Below are positions 34,285 to 43,712 of a stretch of 64,000 nt of DNA, piece after piece. Origin of the DNA: Pirellulaceae bacterium (GTDB lineage: Bacteria; Planctomycetota; Planctomycetia; Pirellulales; Pirellulaceae); contig BPJV01000003.1 of NCBI GenBank assembly GCA_026004795.1, positions 310,001 to 374,000 of the forward strand. The letters are read 5' to 3'. The translations under genes were made by a program, and so were the position numbers. The notes beneath the pieces were generated by a model, which was not told where the DNA came from, made no database searches, and saw only the letters and a program-made list of their open reading frames with translations. Numbering within the stretch: the stretch's first letter is position 1; every line of letters begins with the position of its first letter.

Positions 34285-37200
34285 TTACCTTGCGGTCGCG
34301 TCGTATAGCGGCAAATGTCGGTAGCTGACCTCTAGCGACAGTAGATTCATCGTGGTGACATACAAACGTCCTCCCCAGCGTCCCCAAAGATCGGGCACTG
34401 GCCGTTCCGGATGCCAACTACCCGCCATCGCCCCGGTCACCTCCTGGCTCTCGATCAGCATGGGATAGAGCCGTCCATGCCACTGCCGCCAATGCTCTCC
34501 TCCCATGTGGAAGATGACTTGAGTCGCATAGTACCAATAGTAGGTATCGCGCGCTGGCGAGCTTGCCTCCCCATTGGTAGGGAGATGATCCATCAAGTAG
34601 TCGGCCCCTGCCTGCATCTGCGGATGGTCTCGACGCCAACCAAGATACAACCGCATGAGCAACCCGACGCTGGTCATCGTGGGAGTAGGCTGCAGACCAT
34701 GCCGCTGCTGCGGTGTATCGGGGGCAAACGGGTTGTAGCGATACAGATATGGCGTTTGCGGACTCGCTTGACTGTACTGCAAAAAACCCCCTAGACGGTC
34801 GAACGTCGCCTGCGGGACATCGAGCTCCGCCAGGCGGGCGCTTTGCATGGCCATCATGAACCAGCCGCTCACGCTGGTATCCGACCCCACGCCCGGCCGA
34901 TACCTCCACCCCCCCACGCCGCGGGTCTTGGGAGGCGACCATGAAATCAACGGCTCGTTGGGCCACCGGGCGAATCTCCGGATCCTGCGTCATTCCATAA
35001 GCCTCCGACAACGCCAGGGCAGCAATGGCATGCGAATAGAGCCACGCATTCTGGTCCGAGGCAGGATCTTGCCGCACATAGAGATCACCATTAGCGAGTT
35101 GGTGGTCCTGCAAGAATTCCAGACCACGACGTACCACATCCGCATACTTCGCGTTCAGATGCGTGTAGCCGGCGCCTTGAAATGCCAATAGAGCTAATCC
35201 GGTGGCAGCCGTATCGCTGCGAATCAACACGCGGGTATCAAAGTCCTGCAATCGCCATGACCCATCATCGCGCTGGTAGCGAGCCAGAAACTCCAGCCCC
35301 CGTTCGATAGCCAACTCCGTTTGCGGTTCGACCGCGCTTGCCTCGGCCGCTTGGGGATCCTTCAGCCGATCGAGACGTTGTTGGAAGGCAGGCGTGGGGC
35401 GTGCGATGGGCGTTCCGGTCGCGAGCGGACCTCCTATCTCGGCTCGCGGAAATCGCTGGGTAAACAGATCAGCAGTCGCCTCCGGAATTGGCACCCGATC
35501 GTTCTTCGCCAACAAAGCACCACGCGCCGCTCCAAGGTTCTGCAAGCCGGCCGGCCCCTGCTCGGCATCGATCTCCAGCGGTGTGGCCGCCAGCCCAACC
35601 CCCGTGCGTTCCCGATCCTTCCCACGCACGGGCAACTCGTTCGTCGCCGTTTCCGCCCGTCCTGCTACCGGCGAATCCCCGTCAGTCCCTTCCGCGCCAA
35701 CTGCCCCGGCAGCCAACTCTGCCCATCCATCCGGGAGATCGACACCGCCCATCACCGGTGGTTTTCGGTTCATGGCGGAGGGTGCTGGAGATCGCCCCGA
35801 CGACGCCTCCAGGGAGTGCGTCATCGGTTGGCCAGCAGCAAAGGTCGTGTCGACGGAGTCTGGGGCACTTGCCAAACCGGCTCCCCTGGCCGCTGCCCGA
35901 AAAGCGTCCGGCACCGGCGGTGCCTCAGCTTCCGCTTCGTGAGGCCCCCCCACGGAGGCTCCCGAGGCACGATCTCTAGAAACGCCGATTGGCATCGTCT
36001 CGACCGCTTCCACCGCAGTGGAGGACGCGGCCATGGTCGACGCATTCGCGGCATCCCCCTCAACGGCCATCGGCCCACTGGTTGGCAACCCGGTAGGGGA
36101 AGCCGCTCCCGCCGAGGATCGTTGCAGCGTTTGGCCGCTGCCGAGCAGATTGGCAATGTCGGCGGAGACAGCCTCGCCCTCGGATGGGGAGCCTCGTAGG
36201 CTGGGGCGCACCGTGGAATCTACCCCAAGTTCGATACGGCCAGACCAGGGTGTTACCATGAACGCCCCCTCGTGGCGAAGCGCGCCATCGGTGGCGTGCC
36301 GTCGCGCCGCCTGCTCGACCAGCGAGGAGGGGAGCGGCGTCGGATCGGGGCGCGGACGTGGCTCCCCGACCACCCTGTGGGCGCTATTGCTCGGTAAGCT
36401 CACCTGAGACGACACACCGGGTCGACCTCCCGCCGAATCCGTCCTTGGCAGCTCGTCGGCCAACCAAGCCCCCGCGTCGATCCGCCCCACGGGTTCTGTC
36501 GACGGGGCGGATTGCAGTCGGGTCAATGGAGCGGGACGTACCGCCGGTGCTGGGGGTGCGGCGACCATCGGCAGGGGACGACTTCGCGCCACGGAGCGTC
36601 GTGCAAGAGGTGTGTGGGCTGCCTGGGGACTAACCGCCGCTGTCGACTCAACCATTCCCGGCGAAGCCGCGATCGGGGAGTCGGTCGGCGGTTTATCAAT
36701 GGCCTGGCGTCGTCGTGGGAACGACCGATCCGCCATGGTCGGTTTGGGAAGATGAGCAGTAACGTCCGCAACAGGAAGAGATGATTTGGCCTGCAACCGA
36801 GCCAACGGCTTCGCCGGAGCCGACAACATTGGCGTATCCACCACCGCAGCACCACTCAACCTCCTGGCCGCTGACAAATCGGCCGGCGTCAGCGTTGACC
36901 GCGCCGCATCGGCCGGCACCGCTTCAGCGGCCGCTTCCGCATCGAGGGGCTGTCGGTCCGGCTGGCTATTCCGCGCCCTGGCCGCCGGTGGCAGTGAGGG
37001 CGTGACGGTAGGCGGTCGCGCGACCTCGAGTTCGAGAATATGGGGTTGTGGCGGTCGAGCGAACCGGGGCACTGGACTTACCATATTCGCCATGTCTGCC
37101 CGGGCCAGTTGAAGAGCGGGCGACTCCGCCGTATCCAGCTCGGCTGGATCGTATGCGGTAGGCACAGGGCGACGAAACTCGGGCTGCACCCCCTGCTTTT

Positions 37201-37642
37201 CCACACTGGCCAAGGGAAAATACTGCGGCGCGCGCAACCGTTGCTGTTGCTGCTCATGTCGCTCGACAGCCGCTGGCTCCAACATTCTCGGCCACATGCG
37301 CGAGAAAATGACGAGGTTCATGGCATAGACGATCAACAGCAAATGCGCAAGAACGCTGAGCAGGAAAGCCACCTGCATGGTCTTCTCGACTCGGCGGCTG
37401 ACGATCAAGCTCAGGATCGCCGACAGAAGCAACAAGGCGATCGGCGTTGCGATGGCATACGTCCAAGGATTGTACGCCGGCCGTGGATCAAGCGGATCGA
37501 GGAAGGTGAACGCCAACGAGAGCAACGCTGCCCCTAATACGATCAGGACCGCGTTTAGCGGCCAATAGGGAGCCAGCGGTTCGTCGAACAGGCTCGCCTT
37601 ATCTGGAGGTAGGGGCGGCGCCATCGGCTCACGAATCCTCAT
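34285..37642 (-). CDS. TonB-like transducer with squalene-cyclase-fold domain (frameshifted)
   Basis: A gene of about 1,118 codons interrupted once. Residues 25-115 hold three membrane helices; the third contains S96 and H100 in LLSVLAHLLL, the SxxxH pattern of TonB helices that contact ExbB/ExbD. Residues about 120-770 are Pro/Ala/Arg-rich and likely span the periplasm. From about 770 there are squalene-cyclase/prenyltransferase-type alpha repeats (GLEFLARYQRDDGSW, GLEFLQDHQLANGD, GWRYRPG). At 34909-34915 a run of seven Gs (minus strand) carries one extra base; the zero frame then runs to nonsense ending at 34418, while the frame ending at 34285 continues the domain correctly. It overlaps exbD by 14 nt. 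Confidence 0.75.
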
Positions 37643-38045
37643 CAGCGATAGACAAGGAATAAACAGCCCCCCACTTGAGGCACATATCCATCACCTGCAC
37701 CGGAGTTTGCAAGGGGACGCGACGATCGGCGCGGATCATCACTGCTGGACCGCTGGGATGATCGACGGCCGCCTGACGAAGCATCCGTTCCAACTCGGCA
37801 TCAGTAATGTAACGACTATTGACAAAGATCGCTCCCTCCTTGTCGATATTGACGATCAATTCTTGCGGTTCGGCAATCATCGGCGCCGCGTTGGCAGCCG
37901 ATGGCAAGGGAATGTCCAATTCCCGATCCTCCTGGCTAAGGCGTGAGGCCACTAGAAAGAAAATCAGCAACAGGAACACGACATCGATCAATGGTGTAAG
38001 GCTCAGCGCCCCCAGCACTTGCCCTCGTTTCACACGCACGGTCAT
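37629..38045 (-). CDS. exbD: ExbD/TolR-type biopolymer transport protein
   Basis: A 138-aa protein with one N-terminal membrane helix (LTPLIDVVFLLLIFFLVASR), where the aspartate D25 is the proton-carrying residue of ExbD/TolR. A periplasmic domain with NIDKEGAIFVNSR and VMIRADRRVPLQTPVQVMD follows. ATG at 38045 was chosen; the frame reaches 38132 without sense. It follows exbB by 31 nt and overlaps the TonB-like gene, so the three form a proton-motive-force transducer module. Confidence 0.92.
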   Translation of the reverse strand: MTVRVKRGQVLGALSLTPLIDVVFLLLIFFLVASRLSQEDRELDIPLPSAANAAPMIAEPQELIVNIDKEGAIFVNSRYITDAELERMLRQAAVDHPSGPAVMIRADRRVPLQTPVQVMDMCLKWGAVYSLSIADEDS

Positions 38046-38076
38046 ATCGCGCTGCTCCGCCTCCCCTGTCGATCGT

Positions 38077-39090
38077 CTAGCTTGCCACGGACTGCCGCTT
38101 CGGTGTCGGCACGTCACCGGCCATCGGTTCATTTCTCGCGGCTACATCGATGGGCACCAACTGATTGGCCTCGCTCGACCAGCGCAGTTTGCCCTCCAGC
38201 GATTCCAACCGCAGCGCCAGACGCTTCAGTTGCTGCTCAATGGCCCCTACGGTGTTGGTGATTTTTCCTTCGAAATAATGCGCGGTGATCGCTGCCGGAA
38301 TGGCGACCGCCAAACCACCCAAGGTCGTGACCAAGGCGACGTAGATACCCTCGGCCAGGAACTCCGCTTTGTTCGTCCCCGCTCCCAACTGCGTCGTATT
38401 GTAGAACGCAATAATCATTCCCCATACCGTTCCCAACAAACCGATCAGCGGCGTGACGGCTGCGGCCAGAGTGAGCCACCGCACGTTATTGTAAAGAAGA
38501 TCTGCCTCATGTTGCGCACTGTCACCAATAGCATGTTCCAGTTCAGGCAATGGGCGACCAATCTTGGGCAAAAGATCGGCTACGATCCGCGTGGTGACAC
38601 ATCGATATCGACGCACGGCCGCAGCCAACGCGGGCGGGATCTGCCGCGGCGGCAAGTCACCGACTCGCACCAGTTCCCGGCGGAGGCCCCGCGGCAATAA
38701 AGCGCCAGCCCTCAAGGCGAATAACCTCTCCAGAGCGACGGCCACTACCAGAAGACTCATCAATCCGATGGGGATCATCATCGCCCCACCTTGCAACAAC
38801 AGCGACAGGAAATCGATTTGACCACGGACCGGTGCTTCCTCCGCATTCGCCGCATCGCTGTCGACTTGTTGTGCAAGCTGCTGCAATTCTTCTTCACTAA
38901 GGCCCACCGCCATCCCTGTTCCGGTGGCCGGCAGCGGTTGAGGCCCGGCCGTCGAGGTCGGCGGCGGTGTGGCCACCGCAGGCTGGTCGATCGCAGCAGG
39001 AGCCTGTGCCCAGATGAGCGGCGCCCCGGGGAACAATAAACTGGCGATCAGCAGCCAGTGCCAGCGGTTCAGCCGAACAAGCCGGTTCAT
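38077..39090 (-). CDS. exbB: MotA/TolQ/ExbB proton channel protein
   Basis: A 337-aa inner-membrane channel protein. It starts with a signal peptide (to about residue 28, cleavage near IWAQA), then a 70-aa periplasmic Pro/Gln-rich extension, then helix 1 (GAMMIPIGLMSLLVVAVAL). A cytoplasmic loop precedes the conserved LLGTVWGMIIAFYN and ALVTTLGGLAVAIPAAITA helices of the family. The extension before helix 1 is common in planctomycete and Bacteroidetes ExbB. It lies in the same operon as the TPR protein (30 nt upstream) and exbD. Confidence 0.92.
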   Translation of the reverse strand: MNRLVRLNRWHWLLIASLLFPGAPLIWAQAPAAIDQPAVATPPPTSTAGPQPLPATGTGMAVGLSEEELQQLAQQVDSDAANAEEAPVRGQIDFLSLLLQGGAMMIPIGLMSLLVVAVALERLFALRAGALLPRGLRRELVRVGDLPPRQIPPALAAAVRRYRCVTTRIVADLLPKIGRPLPELEHAIGDSAQHEADLLYNNVRWLTLAAAVTPLIGLLGTVWGMIIAFYNTTQLGAGTNKAEFLAEGIYVALVTTLGGLAVAIPAAITAHYFEGKITNTVGAIEQQLKRLALRLESLEGKLRWSSEANQLVPIDVAARNEPMAGDVPTPKRQSVAS

Positions 39091-39120
39091 GCAAATCTCC
39101 TGTGTGTATCGGCAACGAAG

Positions 39121-42100
39121 TCAACGCAGTTGTTGAAGCTGGGCCAGTCGCGATTGCGCCACCTTGGCAGAAGCATGCTGCGGATGCTTCTCGACGACAT
39201 AACGGTAGAACTCGCGTGCCGCGTTCAACAGCTTCTGCTTGTTCGCTCCACTGAGTTGGCCGGCCAGCGTTTCACTGCACCGTGCTGCTTCGATCGCGCT
39301 TTGAGCCTGCCACGTGCGAATCTCCGCCGGCGCCGCCTCACCGCCGTAGCCGAACATCACCCGCTGAAACTGCGGGATGGCCTTATCGAACTGCTTTTGA
39401 GCGAAGTAGATCTCGCCCATCATGAACCGCGCCCGTGCTCCGATGGGATTGCGATACGTCTCGGCGACCTGCTCGAACAACTCCAATGCTGCTTCGTCGT
39501 CACCGCGAAGCTGTTTCAGCCAGGCGATTTCGAACAGGATGGCATCGCGGTGAGGACTATCCTGGGAGGAATTCTCGATCTTCTTCAACCATTGCTCGGC
39601 TTGCTGATAATCTTTCAGCTCACGAGCCACCTGAGCCGCATGCAAGTAGACCAGCGTGCCAGTACCTGGCGCCAGGGGAGAAGCCCCCTGTGCCATCAAG
39701 TCGGCGGCGTTCGTGTACGCGTCCATGGCCGCCTGCAGACGTCCCAGTTGTCGGGCACATTGGCCAAACATGAACCATCCATCGACAACCAACGCTCCGG
39801 ACGGGAAGCGGTCCAACTGCGTGGCAAACGCCTCCTGTGCCTCCTCCGTCTTCTCCTGCTCGAACAGGCTCCATCCCAGCTTATACCAAGATTGTTCGGC
39901 CAAATCGTCGCGGCGAGCCAATTCAGTAGCCCGTCGATAGGCCTCCGCCGCTGCCGCATACTCGGCTGCCTGATACGCAAGCTGACCGACCATGAAATAG
40001 GCGTCGGCGGCATGTTCGCTATCGGGAAACTCGGCGAGCAATTGCCGGAATCGCTCCCCTGCCTGCTCCGATTTGCCGGCGTCATGGAGGTTCCAAGCCA
40101 GTTCGTACAACACGTCCTCCCGTCCTTGATAATCCGGACTTACCGACAGGCACTGTTGCAGGGCAGCAATCGCCGCATCGAGCTGCTGCTGCTCCGTGCG
40201 GGTCAAGCCCAGTTCATGCCATGCGGCGGCCAGCGTGCTCTTGCCTCTGGGCGTGGCTGCGGTCAATCGCTGCAGCCGCTCGGCTGCCTCCTCCAAACGT
40301 CCCAGCTTCCGCAGCGCAACCCCTTCGGCCAATAAGGCTTCATCAGCAATGCTGTCACTCACTGGATCGTTGAGGATGCGTTGCAAGTGCGGCAGCGCCG
40401 CCTCGAAGCGCTCCTGCTGCATGAAACTCCAGGCGATTCCATATCGGGCAAATCGGTGCAAGTTCGTGGCCGCCGAATGATCGAGCAATTCCTTGTAAAT
40501 CTCGATCGCTCGATCATGCTCGCCGGCCTGAGCCAGCAGTTGCGCCAGCCGATACTTGGCAATCGGCAAGTGGGATGATCGAGGATACGCGATTACGAAA
40601 TGCTCCAACGTTGTTTTCGCTTGCGTACGGTCGCCGCTTTGCTGATAGGCCTCCGCCAACAACAGCATGGCGTCTTGAGCCGCATCCCAGGAATTCGATT
40701 CTTCCAGGCTCTGCTCCAATAGCTCGGCAGCCTCGCCGGGGTGTTGTTGATACAGGCGGCAAGCGCCCATCAAGTACTTCGCCTCGGCTCGCTGTGCGGC
40801 GGCTGGCAATCGGTCCAGATGTGCCTGCAACAGTTCGATAGCCTCGGCATAACGTTCCGAGAGGTACAAGGCGGTACCGAGTCGTAGCACCCAAAGACTG
40901 CTCGCTGCATCTGTCGGAGCAGATCGCAACAAAGCGCGGTAGGCCTCGATGGCCGCATCATGCCGCCCCTGCAACAAGAGCGCTTCGGCGGCCACGTAGG
41001 CGACGTCCGTACGCAATGGGTCGTCTGCGAACCGAGCCAGAAAACGCTCGCACCATTGCTGGGCTTCGGAAAACCGTTCCAACTGCAATGCCGTGAACGC
41101 CGCGTTGTACATCGCCCGGGCAGCCAATTGAGGGTCCTCGGCCTGCTCGGCCACCTCGACATATGCCTGATAGGCCGCCTCCCGCCGCTGTGGTTGCGCG
41201 TAGAGCGCTTCGGCCCGATCAAGCTTGAGCAGCGCATGCTGAGCCGCAGGCAACCACCGCAATACCTGATCGGCGACCTCCACCGCTGACTGGGGATTCC
41301 CATTTCTTAAGTACGCCTGGGCCAGAAGATGCGCTGCCGTCGCCGCCAGCTCATCGCGTCCGTCGATTAAAGGCGACAGTTGCTCGATGGCCTCCGAAAA
41401 GCGCTGTTGCTGAAAATAAACCTGACCGGCCAGCAACCGAGACGGCCGCAGGTGCGGAGATTGGGGATGGTCTTTGGCAATCGCCACCAAATGCTCCAGG
41501 GCTTGTTGTTGGCGATCCAGCCGATGCAATGCATACCCCAGACGCAACAGCGCGTAATCGGCAATCGCCTTCATCGATGCGTCACGAACAACCGATTGCA
41601 ACAACTCAACCGCATCAGCATAACGCTCCTGACGAATGAACAGATCTGCCAAGCGGACGCGCACCTCACCGGCCAAAGCATGCGTCGGATGCTCCTCCAA
41701 GAACCGTCGACACGATTGCTCGGCTGCCGCATAATCTTCCAGCTCTTCCTCCGCCATGGCCAAGGCGTACCAAGCATCGGGCCGCAAGGGACTGTCAGCT
41801 GTCGCGTCCTTCTCCAGCATCTGGCGGTAATAGCGAGCGGCCTGTGCCGCATCGCCGGCCAAACTACACACCTCACCAAGATAAAAGAGCGCCTGGTCGA
41901 GATAACGTGGCGAATCGGCTTCCTGGAGGTAACTTTCCAAGACCTTCCTCGCCTTTTCTAAATCGCGGCGTTGCGGCGACGACTCCGGCTCCGCCTCCCG
42001 AGCTCTGGTATACAAACACCAGCCAAGATTGATCAACGCTTGCGGTCGCAATTCCAACTGTTGGTCTGCAAGAGCTTGCTCAAAACTAGCGATCGCGTCA

Positions 42101-42438
42101 TCAATCTTCGGCGGATTGACTTGAATGTAGCAAACACCCAAATAGTACCTCGCCTTGCTTGCCAAGTCGCTGGAGGGATACTTGACGAGAAATTTGTTCC
42201 ATTCCTCAATCGCCAATTCGAAGGCGCGATTGTTCTGAAAGGACGCAGCGTCCGCGTACATGGCCAACGCTTCGCGCTCTCCCGATGAACTTTCCTGGGC
42301 ATTTGCTCGGGTGAAAGGCAACATGGCAAGAGCGAAAACAATCGCGAGACTTCTTACCAGCCGGCCACCAGGTTGACGACGACGAATACGATACACGGCT
42401 ATCCCCTGCCCTACCCCCGATCGCGCACACTTCACCAT
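39121..42438 (-). CDS. Large secreted tetratricopeptide-repeat protein
   Basis: A protein of 1,105 aa. It has a basic N-terminus and a signal-like hydrophobic stretch (LVRSLAIVFALAMLPF, ending before NAQESS). The rest is a continuous array of about 25 TPR-like repeats of 34-37 residues, such as AIEEWNKFLVKYPSSDLASKARYYLG and similar units. The architecture resembles YbgF/BamD-like periplasmic TPR proteins, which act with Tol/Exb or outer-membrane assembly machines. ATG at 42438 follows GGAG. It directly precedes exbB by 30 nt, so it is probably an envelope component of the Exb operon. Confidence 0.85.
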   Translation of the reverse strand: MVKCARSGVGQGIAVYRIRRRQPGGRLVRSLAIVFALAMLPFTRANAQESSSGEREALAMYADAASFQNNRAFELAIEEWNKFLVKYPSSDLASKARYYLGVCYIQVNPPKIDDAIASFEQALADQQLELRPQALINLGWCLYTRAREAEPESSPQRRDLEKARKVLESYLQEADSPRYLDQALFYLGEVCSLAGDAAQAARYYRQMLEKDATADSPLRPDAWYALAMAEEELEDYAAAEQSCRRFLEEHPTHALAGEVRVRLADLFIRQERYADAVELLQSVVRDASMKAIADYALLRLGYALHRLDRQQQALEHLVAIAKDHPQSPHLRPSRLLAGQVYFQQQRFSEAIEQLSPLIDGRDELAATAAHLLAQAYLRNGNPQSAVEVADQVLRWLPAAQHALLKLDRAEALYAQPQRREAAYQAYVEVAEQAEDPQLAARAMYNAAFTALQLERFSEAQQWCERFLARFADDPLRTDVAYVAAEALLLQGRHDAAIEAYRALLRSAPTDAASSLWVLRLGTALYLSERYAEAIELLQAHLDRLPAAAQRAEAKYLMGACRLYQQHPGEAAELLEQSLEESNSWDAAQDAMLLLAEAYQQSGDRTQAKTTLEHFVIAYPRSSHLPIAKYRLAQLLAQAGEHDRAIEIYKELLDHSAATNLHRFARYGIAWSFMQQERFEAALPHLQRILNDPVSDSIADEALLAEGVALRKLGRLEEAAERLQRLTAATPRGKSTLAAAWHELGLTRTEQQQLDAAIAALQQCLSVSPDYQGREDVLYELAWNLHDAGKSEQAGERFRQLLAEFPDSEHAADAYFMVGQLAYQAAEYAAAAEAYRRATELARRDDLAEQSWYKLGWSLFEQEKTEEAQEAFATQLDRFPSGALVVDGWFMFGQCARQLGRLQAAMDAYTNAADLMAQGASPLAPGTGTLVYLHAAQVARELKDYQQAEQWLKKIENSSQDSPHRDAILFEIAWLKQLRGDDEAALELFEQVAETYRNPIGARARFMMGEIYFAQKQFDKAIPQFQRVMFGYGGEAAPAEIRTWQAQSAIEAARCSETLAGQLSGANKQKLLNAAREFYRYVVEKHPQHASAKVAQSRLAQLQQLR

Positions 42439-42605
42439 CGTTACTCCGGCCATTAACTTTGGCAATGGAAACGTAGCGGCTGAAATTGCTATCAATCCGC
42501 CGCAAGTAAGAACTTCTCTTAAGTCTATCGGTTTGCCAAAGCATCGCATAGATCGAAGCTGCGATACCGAGCGTCGCATCTTCTCGCCGATCAAAATCTA
42601 GGCGA

Positions 42606-43289
42606 TCAATACCAATTCCATGCAGGTGGGTGGAATCGACGAGGAGTTTCGGCTGGTCGCGGAGGCAAAATTGGTGCCACCACCGGCCACGGTGAACTCG
42701 CCTGAGAAGGCTCGCTTGGCGCGACTTGTGGCCAGTCCCAACGCGTCGCAATCGAATCACGATGGGCATCGGTCGACTCAGCAACCGCCTCTGCGGTGTT
42801 CAAGGGCAACGCGGAAGGGTCGACATCCGAGGAAACAGGACGGTCACAAAGCGGTGGGGGAAGAAGCGGAACCACCGCGCTCCCGGCCGACGCCGTCGGA
42901 ATCTCCGCCCCCCGCGTCGTCGACTGGGGAGTGGCTTGAGTCGGCCCATCACTCCCCCTTCTGCTCTCACGCCCTGTCGGTGATCGCTGTAGGGAGCCAG
43001 GCGTTTGAGCGTCAACTCTCCCTTGCTGGAAAGTCTTCCACGGCGGATTGACCGATGCTACTCGATTTGGCGGTTGAGCTACGTTCGGCAGCTTGGCTGC
43101 TTGATCGGGCATTCCACTGTTCCCCATCGCCTGCTCTTCCACCGTTCCCACTTCGGATCGCACGTGGTCGATTTCAAGCAGACCGAGAAGGTCCGGACGA
43201 GCAACCAACAGAATGGTCAACAATGCTAGCAGTTCGACACCAATGGCTACCGACCATGGTGTGCGATGAGCTCGAGAATTGCGGCGCAT
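42606..43289 (-). CDS. Single-pass membrane protein with proline-rich tail
   Basis: A 227-aa protein of unknown function. Residues 10-40 form a membrane helix (WSVAIGVELLALLTILLV). The rest is rich in Pro, Ser, Thr and Gln and probably disordered, ending in RRFHPPAWNWY. There is no SxxxH motif in its helix, so it is not a clear TonB. A GGAGGG ribosome site lies before ATG 43289. It is the first gene of the presumed operon, 167 nt before the TPR gene. The frame bias and helix make it likely real, but conservation is unknown. Confidence 0.6.
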   Translation of the reverse strand: MRRNSRAHRTPWSVAIGVELLALLTILLVARPDLLGLLEIDHVRSEVGTVEEQAMGNSGMPDQAAKLPNVAQPPNRVASVNPPWKTFQQGRVDAQTPGSLQRSPTGRESRRGSDGPTQATPQSTTRGAEIPTASAGSAVVPLLPPPLCDRPVSSDVDPSALPLNTAEAVAESTDAHRDSIATRWDWPQVAPSEPSQASSPWPVVAPILPPRPAETPRRFHPPAWNWY

Positions 43290-43712
43290 CTTCTTTTCCC
43301 TCCCTGGCCATTAGACTCCGTCCTACCTTCGCTCCCAGTCGGCCGACAACCGGTCGCCTCCCTTCAGATTCGCTGATTAAATTGTATGCTTTCGGTGACC
43401 GCAAATCTCTGTGTGCAATCGTCGGCATCGCGTTAAGATAGCAGGTGCAAAAGTGGTGCCAACTGTCGGCTCCTTCACTCGCGCTTGCTCACATCCCGTC
43501 GCTGAGGCGACGTTCGGCGGCCACTTCACGCGCGAACAGCGATGAAGAACTCACAGCAAAACGCGTTTTGACCGAAAGCGCTCACTCGATCCACCAGTAG
43601 CATGCGCCATGGAAATTCCGTCCCCCACTCCACGGCGCAAATGCATGCATTATCCATACAGAATTGCAAAGCGTCCCATTCTTTTCCTGACACTTGGTAA
43701 TAACGACAAAGC
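43290..43712. other. Divergent intergenic region (Exb operon and helicase)
   Basis: This 423-nt stretch lies between two divergent genes and should carry both promoters. I see no gene, tandem repeat or RNA signature in it. Confidence 0.4.

Noticed and set aside
34285-34950. Separate 221-aa gene with cyclase-like repeats
   Set aside because: It continues the domain cut off in the upstream frame at the G7 run, so it was joined to that gene.
39058-40335. 425-codon plus-strand frame antisense to the TPR gene
   Set aside because: Its repetitive composition mirrors the TPR repeats on the other strand.
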